NCBI GenBank assembly: GCA_023374025.1
Contig: SIJG01000014.1
Coordinates: forward strand, 2,155,077 to 2,219,076
DNA length: 64,000 nucleotides
DNA from: Heterodera schachtii
Lineage: Eukaryota; Nematoda; Chromadorea; Rhabditida; Heteroderidae
Direction of reading: 5' to 3'
Position 1 is the stretch's first letter; every line of letters starts with the position of its first letter. Below the pieces are notes generated by a model. The model made no database searches. It was not told where the DNA came from and saw nothing but the letters and a program-made list of their open reading frames with translations. The position numbers were made by a program, and so were the translations under genes. Below, piece by piece: positions 14,350 to 26,914 of the stretch.

Positions 14350-16478
14350 ATGCCAAGTTCGACCAATTCATTTACGCCTGATGGAAATGGTAAATTGCAC
14401 ATTGATTGAATATTTATTTATCAAAAATTGAATCTAATAAGAATTAGATGATCATGCTAATAGCAAAGGACCAATTGGAGGACATCACAGCGCAATTCAT
14501 GAACAATTGGAGAAGGTGGCTAAAACAATAAAACCATGAATTTGGTATATTCCTTGTAAATTTGAAAATGGAGTGGCCGGTCATTGAGAATTAGTAGTGA
14601 TCAGGGAACGAATTTATATGTGCCAAAAAACCCTCAAAATATGTGCTAAAAATCCCAAAAAGGCAAAAATATGTGCCAAAAATTAAAAAAAAAACTGCTC
14701 AAAAATAAGTGAATTCTCAAAAATGTCTCATTTTGTATCCATTTCGCTAGCACAATAATCAAAAGCATTATAATGCTTTTTGGCTAAATTTTTTCTCGCT
14801 CTCAAAGATTTACTCATTTTTCGGAATTTTCTTCGCTAAAAATCAAATTTACCTTAAAAGTGAAAAAAAAAGTCATGAAAAGCGCCAAAAAAAATGCAAA
14901 AATTGAACATTTTTGGTGACATTTTGCCAAGATTTGATTGCCAAAAAAGGAACTTTTGTAAAAAAATTCAAGATTTCTCAAAAAATCGCCAAAATATGTG
15001 CCAAAAACGAGCAAAACCCCAAAATATGTTTTTATTCGCCAAAAGCCCAAAATATGTTTTATATGTGCTAAAAACTCGCTCTGATTGAAAGGAAAACAGG
15101 TAAAAATGCTATTTTTGAGCTTTTCATGCGATATCATATGCGCAAAAAAATATGTAAGAAGATATAAATCCGTTCTCTGGTAGTGATGCTCGAGAGTCTC
15201 GACTCGGGGAAATCCTTGGGGTTTTATTTAGTCTAGAAACAGAGAATTAAAAATTTGGTTTGTATTTTTAACATTTGATGACTTTTAATATTGGGTTGGT
15301 CACGAGTTTTGAAATTTTATCTTGGGCTAAGAATTATTATATATATTTTTTTACAAATAATTTAAGCATCAGAAACTGCTGACTGAACATAATGCACTGA
15401 TGGTGAAAGTGGCGGAGATTGAAAAAGAGCAGCAGAAAATGGGTAGGAATTACAGAACAAAAATGGAAATTAAATCGAAATAATTAAATTAAAATTGTTT
15501 TAAATTTCAGCCGATCATTTGACATATAAGCAAAATGATCTGAAGGAACTTTGTGTTAAAGTTGACGAATTGGAACAGAAACAAACAGCGGATTCGGAAC
15601 TGTTGAACAAATCACAAGAAGGGATTCTCATGAAAATTGATCAGGTCGACCCTAAAAAATTTTCAAAAAGAAAATATTTTTGGAGGTTTTAGGTCATAAA
15701 ATATGAGCTCTATTTAAATAATTTCAGATTTTGCTGCCCAATTCACTCAATTTGCTAATTATCAGAAGAAAATTTTGGAGAGAATCGACGAATTGGACAA
15801 ACGGCAAACAGCGAAAATTGAACAAATGGACAACAAATTCAGTAGAAAACTTTCTAATCTGGAGCAATTAATTGGAGAATTGAAAAGAAAAGGTGTGAAA
15901 TGTGTTAATTTAAATTTTTTAATTTTTATTCCTATTTTAATGGAACCATTAAATTTTTCAGTTGATGAGCATTTTTCGCAGCAGAAAAATAATCGGAAAA
16001 GCGATGACGGGTTAATGTTTATTAAATTTATTTTTAATTGGTTCCCTTACATCAGCTCTTAAAATGAGGAAGCTTTTAGGAAGCCAATTTTCATCCGCGC
16101 ATTTGCCAACAACAAATTTGTTTCGGCATGGAATGCCGACTCACTCTCTTTGGCGGCACGAGCGGAAAGTGCCGGCGATTGGGAGCGGTTTCTGATGGTC
16201 ACCAACGACGACGGCACAGTGTCCCTCCGTTCGATGGCCAATGGCAATTTCGTGTGTGCTGACCTTTTGCATTGTGCCAAATTGAACGCCAACAGACAAC
16301 GGAAGGACAGATGGGAGAAATTTCGCCTCATTCAAATTCGGATGACTCCGTCGCATTCCAAGCGGTGGCTAATGGCCGATTTGTGTGTGCCGATCTCAGC
16401 CAGCCGAACGCGGCACTAATTGCGAACAGAGCGAAGATTGACACGTGGGAAAAGTTCAAACTGATTAGCAGCCCATAA
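14350..16478 (+). CDS. SPRY-family N-terminus joined to a fascin-like beta-trefoil domain, broken
   Basis: Exons seen: 14350-14389, 14442-14515, 15367-15442, 15511-15644, 15728-15892, 15962-16010, 16080-16478. The first four encode the start and coiled coil of the SPRY family. Instead of SPRY, the last exon encodes repeats with FANNKFVSAW, MANGNFVCADL, VANGRFVCADL and WERF/WEKF motifs. These match the beta-trefoil of the fascin/actin-crosslinking superfamily. Two breaks are visible. Exon 15511-15644 ends in phase 0 but the next exon needs phase 1; skipping that exon restores frame. Near 16334-16336 an A run appears one base short, so the first two trefoil lobes and the last lobe lie in different frames. 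The locus is a mosaic and possibly a pseudogene. No signal peptide is seen. A trefoil could bind actin or sugars; its role here is unknown. Confidence 0.65.
14602..15179. mobile_element. non-autonomous hAT element (MITE)
   Basis: Ends are CAGGGAACGAATTTATAT on the left and, in reverse complement, CAGAGAACGGATTTATAT on the right. It is flanked by a perfect 8-bp direct repeat GTAGTGAT (14594-14601 and 15180-15187), as expected for hAT. The body is rich in ATATGTGCCAAAAA-type repeats and has no transposase. It lies in an intron of the trefoil gene. Confidence 0.88.
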
Positions 16479-19400
16479 ATTATGCTTTTTGTATCGGATG
16501 GAAAATGAACGATAAATAAAAGGGATTGGTCAGAAAAAAACAAAGATACATTTATCCATTCCTTATATATTAGCTAATTGTTGAAGCGCCTAATTTATTT
16601 AATGGAACATTTGTTTTCAACAATTGCCGTTTTCTGTATCGGTAAATCCGTTTTCTCCAACAGTGAATGTGGAGGAGTATAGCACAACTTCACTAATAGT
16701 ATTCACATATGACAGCAGTTCTAAAAATCCCGAAATAGAAGTAAACAGGCACCTTGGGTAATAGGAAAACAGAAAAACACCGAAATAGGTAAAAACGAAC
16801 GTTTAGGCGTCACTAAACGGTTCCAACTGCTCTACTTTGTCCCAGCTCAGCAGATCCAACTGTTCACATACCCGCTAATTAAAGAGACACATTAAATTAA
16901 TGCTTTTATAATTTTTTACTTTTTCCTTATTTTCAAAATGATTTTTCACTCTGATCCCAATTCTAACAGTGATTAAAATTCTTGCTTTTCGCGCTAAAAT
17001 GCGAAAATGAGAAACCTAAAAAGGTGAGGATGCGAGAAGAGCAACGCCTGAAACAATTTGCACTTTAATTAAGACAAAAAAACAAACAAACAAAAACAAC
17101 TGACTCGGGGAGAACAATTGATTAATTATGTCATTAGTGTTCGAAAACATTTAGAGAAAGAGAGAGCCAAAAGACTCTCGTCAATTATTTACAAATAAAT
17201 ATTTACGGATTGGCAAGCACGAGAAAAGAACATAAACCACTTGCCGCACTCATTCTTCACAGATGTGTTCGCCGCCTCAATTTAACATTTGCTAACGCCG
17301 ACGAACAACGACTGACAGAACGGCGGCGAAATGAGGGACAAAGAGGCAGCAATTTGGACGAGAATGGGGGAAAGAGTGTGTTGAATTGAGAGACACGGGA
17401 AGAGAGAAAGAGAGAGGGAGAGAGAGAAAAGGAATAAAAGAGAGGAAAACAAGAGAAAAAAACAAATAAATACATAAAGAATAGAAATACAACAAGAAGA
17501 GAAAAATGAGGAAAACAGAGAAGAGACAAAAAGAAGGAAAAGAAAAAAAGGGTCAGAGAGTGGTGAACGTGTGCCGAAGAGAGAAAAAATGAACGTCGAA
17601 ATTTAACGGCGGCAGAAACATAGAGAAAATTTTTTTAAATTTTTTTCTTTGCTGACGTTGGCCATATGATGGAGAGGAGGGAATCAACGTGACACGTGAG
17701 GTGAAGGGCACACAAAGAAAAGATAGGGAGAAGAGAGAAGGCACAGAGGAGAGAGAAAGGAAAGAAAAAGGGAAAAGACAGAAAATTGAGAGAATGCGAG
17801 AGAAAAGAGAGGGCAGCTGAGAAAGAGAGATATGAGATAGTGAAAGGGAGAGGAGGGGGGGGGGGGGATGGCAAAAGCAAAAGGGGCCACCGCCCCGGGG
17901 GATGCGTGTGACAGACGCAGGCGCCGCCGCATAACCAACCGTTCTCTTTCTTCTTTATTTGAGGCGGGCGCCGTTCTGTGCCTCCGTCCTCTCCTCCTCC
18001 ACCGTCCCGCCATTTCACAAGCAAATTTTAATTTTAATGTGCATTTTTATGTTCATCATAATGCATAAATATTTAAATTAATAAAATGATGACGCGAAAA
18101 AGGCTTTTTGGGAGGGCAAAAAAAATTAATTGTTTTTCTATTAAAAAACGCATTTAACGGGGAAAGGAGCGAATAATTTGGGGATGGCGGCACTCACAAA
18201 AAGAAAAGCGACAAATGAAAACTTTAAAAGCAATTTACACATATTATTTATCCAAAATGGAGAATAGTGAAAAAATCACATATTACAATTATTCGTTTTA
18301 TAAAATCTATTGATTTTATTAACGAATTTATATAAAAAAATTTATATATAATAATATTATAGCTGCAATAATTTATATATTCCATTATTTTGTATTTTTT
18401 TTATTGTACATTCTCGATTGAGAAGAATTATTGATACGTTTCAAATTCTTTTATTTATTTGGATTAATTCTCCTTTCCACAGTCCATTTTCAATCTTAAA
18501 ACATATATTTTCACAAACTTACAATTTTATTTTTAAAGTATTATTCATTTTAATTTATTTTATTTTATTTTTCTTTTTTGTTCATTAATTTTAGGCTTAA
18601 TCCAACATTATTATTATTATGTATTATTATTTTTTATTCTGTTCGCTTTCTTCGGCAAAGTGGCAGTGTTTTTAGCTGGTTGAAAATGTGCCGAAATACA
18701 ACAGTTGGAGACACTGCCCCAATGCCGAAGAAATTGGCGGATATCGGCAACAACAAAAAAACAAACAAAAAAATATTTATTGTTTTATTTATTTTAATTA
18801 TTTTTCCACGATTATTATTAAATTTGGTAAATTTTAATGCGACAGAACCTTTGTTTACAAAAAAACAGACAAATTAATGGGACACACAAAAAACGGCGAA
18901 AAAGGTAAATCATTTTAAATAAAGAAAAAATTAATCGATTTTAGAGCGAATTTAAGCGAAAAATGATTTTTTTTTTATTAAAATAATATTTTGTTCATTA
19001 AAGTCGACATTGATTTTGTCATTAAAATGTGCATATATCGTTGAATTTATTACAATAATAAAGACGTAATGAAAAAATACAATTAATTTAGTTCTTTAGG
19101 GAATGAGACAATTACAACAGATTCATTTCAGTAAACATAACGAAGCGACGGCACAAATTCAAAAGCAAAATTTTGTAATTTTAAAGTGAAAAATAAAGAA
19201 AAACAAAAAATTTTTTATTAATTTTGCCAATAAAAAATACATTTTTTATTATTTAAAACAGGCAACATTTCCTGATTGGAAAAAAGCAGATTAATAATTA
19301 CGATTAAAATTCGGGGCTGAATAGTACTCCCGACGAATTTTTCCTGCTCATCCATTGAATTTTCCTGTTGGTTTTTTCAGTTTTTCGAAAAATACTTGCA

Positions 19401-22400
19401 TATTTGAAAATGAAAATTTATTTTGGTCCGGGAAAAAGTTACGACATATGTAAGACTGTGCCTTTGGCTACCAGTTCGGTCCGTTCGGTTTTGGTCGTGC
19501 AGAACTTTTCTGTTGCCAATCCAACATTTTCACACCCGCCCACTTCCAATTTTGGCATCTTAAAATGCGATTACTCACTTTGCCTGCTGTGGTGACCAAC
19601 ACAGTCGGTTTTTGGCCCGTTTCCCTTCCCAAATTGCCTTTTTGGCCTCCTCATTTGCACTGTTTGGCCATATGCCCCTTTTTCCCCTTCTGTTGGGCCA
19701 AATTCCCCCCCCCCCCCCTCCCCTCAGCCCATTCCGTCAACTTTTGTGATTTTCTTCTCCATTTCTTCCCTTTTTAATGGGTTGCATTTACATTTTGTTG
19801 TGTGTTCAATTTTACTCATCGAATAAATCAAAAAAAAAAAAAATTTTTGTGCAAAATGGAACGACAGAAACAGAGAAGAGAGGAGGGAGGGGGGAGCATC
19901 ATCATCATCACCTCCATCACCTTCTTCAATCCATGTCCGTTCCATTCTCGTTGTTCACCCCCCCCCCCCCGCGCTCTCTTTTTCCCCTTTTCTCCCTTTT
20001 TCCCCCTTTCCCTCTCCCCCTTAATGATGTTCATCTGCTGGAGTTCATGCGCAATAACTCAGTACGATTTTTTTTCTTCCCCCGCCTTTTTCTGTTGCTC
20101 CACTTTTGTTTTTTATTATTATTTTATTCATTTCATTTGCTGGTTTTAAAATACGGTTCGTTTCGGTTCCCTTTATCGACCGATCACTTCGCATTTAGCA
20201 AAAAATTATGCAAATCATATGCGGCGAAAAGTACGGGGAAAAGCTGCTTTTGACGGATGACAAACCAAACAACCAAAGCTTGGAATGCTCTTTTTTAAAT
20301 GCCCTATAATTTTTTACAATAAAATTCCTTTGTGAGTCATTCGTTTTGGGTCATTGACAGAACTAATCAAATGAAGCTGATCATTTGATTTAGTGATCAG
20401 CAGAAAGCAAAAACAGTCATTTATTATATTATATTAAATGTATTTTATTACTTTTAATTAAATTTCTTTCTTTCATCAAAATCACTATTAAAGGGCCATT
20501 GCTCATTTTTATTCACTGATTATAATCAGTAAGTAATAAAATGGAAAATTTTTTAAAATAAAACAATGCCAATTGACGCAACTCATAAACTTATTCATTT
20601 TCAAAATTAATACAATAAACTCCGTCCGCATTTAATTAAATCATTTATGTATTCTAATAATGCTTGTATACTTTCTGAACTCCAAAAAAAAAACTTATCT
20701 TACAACATTTTAATAATTTATTTATTATGGTAAATACATTTTCCATGATTACCCTTGTCAGCAGATGGAAAAAGCTCTGATGCACAATTTTTGACAAAAT
20801 TATTAGCATAATTACTTTTTGCTCCCTTTCCCACTGATCATTATTTTAAAAGATGATCGCTGATCATTTGTTTACCAATCGCTGCTGACACTGATCAGAC
20901 CTGCTGCCCCCCTGCTGCAGTGTGATGATGAACACTTAACCATTGCTGAATGGGCTGTTGCCGTGCCGTGGTGTCCTTGTCTGTGTGTCATTGCCATTTG
21001 GCGATGTGATTGACCCAAATATTGTCTGTGTGTGCGCTGATTGAGCTCATCATCATCATCATTACCACCATCAAATTTCGGGTCAATTACCCTTCCAATT
21101 CTCGCAACCACTGCTGATGACTCCTGCTTCTGATGAATGAATGCGAATGAACGAACGAATGAATGGACGTCCCCCTCCCCCCGGGCGTCATTCCCCCGTC
21201 CCCTCCCGCCCCCCAATTTCTCTGAGAACGGATGCAAAAGTGGAGGGGGGGATGGGGAGCAGCACATCGCAACGTGGAATAAACTGCTGGAGGTCACCAC
21301 CAGCGACGTCTTGAAAATGCTGATGAGCGAGAGGGGGAGGGGGGGGGGGAGAAAAGTGTTGAGACGGACTACGGACTGACCATTTGTTGGCGATGCTCTC
21401 CAATAAAACATTCCAAGCAAAATTTGACGATTTTGATCAAAGGTACACCCCCAGCAAAATCACAGGCCGTAGAGCCAAAGAATGAAATTTTGAGGCCGAC
21501 GGGGAGGAATCTCCAGCAGAAGAGGAGGAGGAGGAGGAGCAGAGACCGGTTCTGTTTATTTATGGCTTTGTTGGACACTTTTCAAACAGAGCGAAAAAAT
21601 TTCAAAGAAACTTTTTTCGGACATTTTTCCAAAAGGATAAATTAAAAATGGAAGAAAAATTAATTAAAAAACAATTTGTTAAAACCAATCCCTGGCTTTG
21701 AATGCCTCTACGAAAATTCAGTACCCTAAATTAATAAATTCATTCATTTATGTTTGTTACTTTAAAGAATTTTTGGCATTAAAACACCCTCCAAATTATG
21801 TCGGCATTTTTAGCATTTTATAATTTATAAAAAATATTATTTTATTTGCTTGCCAACCCTAATGCATTAAAGTCCCATTTATTTTTCTTAATAATTATTT
21901 CTTTTTTTGAAGGTCATTGCGATATTTCGCGACTTTTTATCTAAGGAATTTTTCACTGTTCGAAAGAAAAAGAGAGATGGAAATATATTTTTAATAAATT
22001 AATTATAATTAATTAATTATTCCCAATTTTGACAAAAGCCAAATTTCCTTCTGATGGACTGCCCTTTTGAAGGTCGTTGCTAATTGAAGAATCATATTTA
22101 TTTAATTGATCACGGGTTTGGCGATTTTTGACAAAAACGACAAAACAAAGCAATAATACTAATTGTTATTATTATATCGCCGCACTTAATAATTAACGCT
22201 TTAATTGGACTGGTTTAAACGTCAAATGCCCACAACATCAACAGACGCCTGTCAACAACGGTTATTTGCATCTCGAATTATTCAACAAAAATTAATTTCT
22301 GTCAATAATAACAATAATTATAATTATGATAATGGACGGGACGACGCCCACTCGCCAAAAAAGTTTGTTGGGTGCCAAAATAAATTGCCGTCAATTCAAA

Positions 22401-22530
22401 TTTTAATTAACCTAAAATTAAAGATAAGTAATATATATCCCAATGAATTCTGTATTGTTTAAATATTAACCCTCCCCATCCACTAACTTTTGAATTGGCT
22501 ACAAAACTGTCCGGACACAAATTTTGTCAG
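16479..22530. other. 6-kb intergenic stretch, no gene recognised
   Basis: AT-rich sequence with a purine-rich GA block (about 17390-17860), several poly-C/poly-G runs (17857, 19708, 19960, 21340) and CAT/ATC simple repeats. Long open frames, such as a 182-codon minus frame at 20872-21420, are Pro/Ser/Gly-rich and show no domain or splice-supported structure. The part next to 22.5 kb may hold the missing first exon and promoter of the downstream DB/FN3 gene. Confidence 0.55.
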
Positions 22531-25500
22531 GCATTTTCGACATCAAAAACGGCACCGACAACGGCACTTTTTGTCGGTCAACCACCAATGCTTTTCCTCC
22601 TCCTTTCTCCTTGCCCTTTGCGTTTCGCTGGCATTGCCCATGGCTAAAAGTGCCATTGAGTGTTGTGTGGCTGCAAATGTGCCGGAAGTGTGTGCCAAAA
22701 CGTTGTGCGACCCGGTGAGTAACGCAATGGGTTGATGACAAGGGGGGGGGGAGTTGAAATGAGGGGACTGACTGAAATGGGGACTGAAACGGCGAACAAA
22801 CGATCAACAAAAAGTTGATCTGTGTTAGCCTAAAACTGATTTAAACAAATTTGGTGGACTAAGATTTTTCATTGGTTAACAAGCACGGTAAAATTGGGGC
22901 AAAAGGATGTCCAAATTGGGACCATTAAAACGGGAGGAAAAAAACCGTAGTGATGAGTACCGTAGTAATTAACCCATTTACACAATTAACTCTCTTTCTC
23001 TCTCTTCTGTAATAACAGAGTCAGCCCCCGAGTGATTTTGCCGTTTACGATGTGTTTGAAAGCAATGATTGTTCAAAATATCTGAACCAAATTGGCAAAT
23101 GTTTGGCCTCGGGGAGGGACCATTTCCATTGTTGCTCGCGGGAGGCCAAAGACTTGGAAGAGAGCGCCTGCTTCGGTAAGCACTTTGCTTTTTTTGATTT
23201 GACTTTTGATCAGTGCTTTTGGCCAAATGGATTTGTTGGCTCCGCCTCCTACTGCTCATTTTCGTCTCTAACCCCTGAAAATTTTTTCACCTCCGCGCCA
23301 AAAAATCGTTCCTTCACCCAAAAATCTTCGGTCGGCTCTGCCCAAAAAATTTTGGCTCCCGGCCTAAATTTCGGTTAGCTCCTCTGGCTTTTAAAATTTC
23401 CATTCCTGCTTTGATTGAAGGTGGGCGTATTTCGCGCGGTCACAAGACCCCAACACATAATTTTTCAAGGGAAAAATAAGAATTTTGTAAGGTACCCAAA
23501 CACTCGCCACCGACCTCCCCTTTTCAAGAAAATTTTTTTTGAAAATACCGCGCCAAAAAATACCGACTGCCGAAGAGCAAGTACGCCCCGCACCTAACCC
23601 AAAGCCCAAATCTTCAGTTCTCCCGGAAAATGCATCAGTGGAAATAGCGTCAGCAGAAAATGTGTCAATGTATAAATTTCGAAAAATATCACAAACTCGC
23701 GTAAAAGAAACAAACTCTCGCATTTTCAACTGACGCTTTTTCTGTTCACAAGTCTTTGTTTTGAAGTGAAAATACAAAAGAATAAAAATGTGTTCAAATG
23801 ACAGAGAAAAGTAAAAACTCCGTCACTAAAAGTCACCAATGTTTTAATTAAAATTGAAACTTTTTGTAAATAAAATATTTCGATATTTTACCAATAGAAA
23901 ATAATTAAAATTTTGTTGATCATTTTTGACCAGGTTTGTGTCGCGGGGAAGGAGATTACCACTCGTGGAACTCCTTTCAAACTTGCCTTGCCATAAACAT
24001 ACGCAACATTTTTTCATGGTAAATATTTTAATCAACAGAATACAATTTAAAAATCTGAACAAGTGTCATAGTTTCAACTTAGGCTACTGTATTTTTTTAA
24101 AACTTTGGTTGCAGTATACTGTATTGCTTTTTCTCTTTTTTGTTGGTATTACTGTATTTTTAGTTTACAAAGGGGCTACAGAAAGAGTCCGTCGCCCCCT
24201 CGAAACATCGTTTTTCAATACGTCGGCACAACTGAGGTAACATTTAAACGTTTTTAATTGCTTATTTTTGTGTAAAAAAAATTTTTGTTCCGCCCCATTT
24301 TCTTCCGCTGAAGGTCGAACTTTCGTGGGTCGAGCCAAAATTTAATGCGCATTTGGTGGACCATTATTTGATTTATTTGTACGAGACGACAAACAATGGG
24401 CACATTGACCGCGAGACGAAAATTCGAATTGGGGCGATGGGCAAAAGTGCACGGCTGACCTTGTTGGAGCCGGGAACAAGTCCATCAATCATTTTTAATA
24501 ACAAAACTGTTAAATAAGATCAAATGGCGGAGGGGGGGGGATGAAATTAAACACCAAAAAATGGACAATTTCGTTGTTGGCATATGCCGCTTAACATTTT
24601 GTGTCAATATTCAATTTAAAGTTTTAAAGATTTAAAGCCTTCTTTTGCACAATACGGAGATAGATCGTCTGAATGAATTTTTTGCACAATATTAATTTTA
24701 AAAAATTACCATAATTCTTTTGTTCGTTCACTTTAGGGTATGCCGCACGAATCATAGCACTCGCTGAATCGGACGATGATGAGGACAGCGAAGACGGAGA
24801 AAGCGGGGCACGGTCACTTCCCACGGAAGCGCATTTTAAAGTGATAAAGTTAATTAGCAACAATGATTGAGTGGATTAGTTAATAGGAAATAGCAAAAAG
24901 AAAAATAAATATAAATAAAATGTGCTAATGAGAGTAAATAGGCAATTTAAGAGTCTGAAGACAACTCTCAGTTTTGGTTCCAAACCTTGGTTTCCAACTC
25001 TCGAATCTCGAATCTCGGTAAATTCAAGAACAAAATTCAGACCAATGGAATGCCACCGCAAACGACGGCGTACAAAGAGCAAGTGCAAGTGCCGCCAGGC
25101 GCACATTCAGTTTTAATCGCTTGCACAATTCGAATTAGGTATACCAAATTAGTTATATCGCAATCAAAAAGCTTGGTTAAATTTAAGCGGCGGTGCCTCC
25201 CGGACTGAGGAACCGCAAATTCGGTGGGAGCACAAAACGGACGAAATGGGGGGACGATTTATGCAAAAAACAAAAAACCAAGGCAAATGAAACTGATTAG
25301 AATTTAAATGAATATTTATTTCAAAGTTTAGATCGCTTCAACACAAGTTATTACGTCTTTTCGAGGTTTCGGCCACGCAAATTGATCGCCTTTTTGAAGA
25401 TAAAAAAGTTGCGCAGCACAGATTTTGGCACTTGGACATGCAAAGCGGCAATTTCAATTTTAATTATTTATTTATTACCTACTTTTTTAAAGTAATTTAA

Positions 25501-26914
25501 ATAAAATTAGGCAGATGAATACGGCGAATCAGAAAGCAGCATTCGGCTGACGGAAAGCTCTGTGGGACCGCCGAGTGCGCATCCGCCAGCAACTCCGTTA
25601 CAGTGTTGGTAGGTACTGAATTTGATGCTTTAAATTAATTTAAATTTATTTTATTTTGCATAGCATCAAAGCTGGCGTACAAGAAAGGTTTGCATTCATT
25701 TTTAAATATTTTTAAACTTTAAAAAAATAATAATAATAAATTTAATAAATTCAAATTTTTTCGCAAGGCAATGCCAATTCTCTGGTTTAATTAATAATTT
25801 AACCCTTTATTATGGTTTTTTCTTCATTTTTATTTCTTATTGTTTTTTGCATATTTTTCAGGTGTTTGTCAATGTGCGGGTCGCCTGAAGTTGAGACAAA
25901 ACGTTATGTGCCGAGGCCTTTCATGAATCAGAATTGTAGCGGTGAAATTTCCAAAGTGATGATTTATCAATTGACTGATAAATTAATTGTTTAAAAATGG
26001 AAATATTCTTTTTTATTTTTTAGGTTTTGTCCTGCGCAATGCCACAGGTCGACGACAGCGATTGTTGCATTGAAATGCGGGTACTTTTCGCTTCATTTTA
26101 AACTATCAGATTTCAGGTTGAGTGTTTAGTTGCCTTCTCAGTGCCTTTATTTGTGCGATTTTCGTGTGCCTCCGACAAATCTTTTGCCGCCAATTTGCTT
26201 AAATCACATTTCATCAGTTGAAGTAAGAAGGACAAACAGAATAAACATTCAATTAACAAATAAAAAATATTTTAAACAAAATCTTATAAAAAGTTAAAAG
26301 TAAAATTAGTATAAATATAAATAATAAAAATAATATATAATTCTTTATTTATACCTTGTTTATGATATATTAATCAGTGAATAAAATTATTCATTTTAGC
26401 AGTGCCGCCTTTTTGGCACTCAAAAACGGCCAAGTTCAGTACGCAATTTGAAAGTGGCGGCAGAAGTTGGCACAGTGCCCTCCTCCTCCATTCTGTTGCG
26501 CTGGGACACTGCCGAGCGTGCCGACATTTACTACGTTTACTGGCGCGGCCGAAACGCGGCGGAATGGAGCAACCGATCGGCACGGAACACGACGCTAATG
26601 AGGATTAATGTGGACGCAGCAATGGTCGATGAGGTGCACCAAAAAAATTGGCTTTCTATGAAAAAAAGGTCACCGGACCGGTGAAAAATTAGGACATTGA
26701 AAATTGGTCCAATGTTTATGGATTTTTTTGGAAATTTTTCAAAAATCCATGAAAATTAATGTCAATTAGTGGCAGGGCAAGTTTAAATGTAAGGATTTGA
26801 TCTCTAAATACGTTTCACCTGCTCATGGTGTTTTTGCATATTAAGGTGGTTGTTGTGGGTGCCAACTTTTACGGACTTGGGCCAGCGCGTGCGCTTAATT
26901 TGAGGACACATTAA
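22531..26914 (+). CDS. secreted DB-FN3-Ig-DB-FN3 protein, igdb-like
   Basis: Sixteen exons chain in frame: 22531-22714, 23019-23175, 23934-24018, 24173-24236, 24314-24479, 24737-24840, 24972-25138, 25188-25282, 25332-25447, 25511-25608, 25664-25687, 25862-25955, 26024-26080, 26142-26222, 26400-26633, 26846-26914. The first holds a signal-peptide-like core (SSSFLLALCVSLALPMAKSA). Order: DB module 1 (IECCVAANVPEVC, HFHCC, CFGLC); FN3 1 (ELSWVEP, YLIYLYE); Ig domain (LIACTIRI, then DFGTWTCKA, ADEYGES); DB module 2 (QCCIKAGVQERC, DDSDCC, CLYLC); FN3 2 (ILLRWDTAERADIYYVYW). This matches the Ig/FN3/DB architecture of C. elegans igdb proteins, extracellular molecules of little-known role. Two introns start with GC (25283 and 25448). 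No in-frame ATG precedes the signal region, so a first exon is missing. No membrane anchor follows FN3 2. Confidence 0.85.
23620..23745. repeat. fragment of a GAAAATGCGTCAGT-type repeat
   Basis: Within an intron of the igdb-like gene, short degenerate units (GGAAAATGCATCAGTGG, AGCGTCAG, GAAAATGTGTCAATG) are followed by an inverse unit CAACTGACGC. The same unit forms the termini of the element at 48035-48470. Confidence 0.5.

Noticed and set aside
14814..15137. 107-codon minus-strand open frame
   Set aside because: It lies wholly inside the hAT MITE and consists of its internal repeats.
17257..18024. Several minus-strand Phe/Leu/Ser-rich open frames
   Set aside because: Purine/pyrimidine-rich low-complexity DNA; no motif or codon signature.
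20872..21420. 182-codon minus-strand open frame
   Set aside because: Composition follows local Pro/Ser/His-rich simple sequence; opposing frames of similar length exist and no family motif appears.
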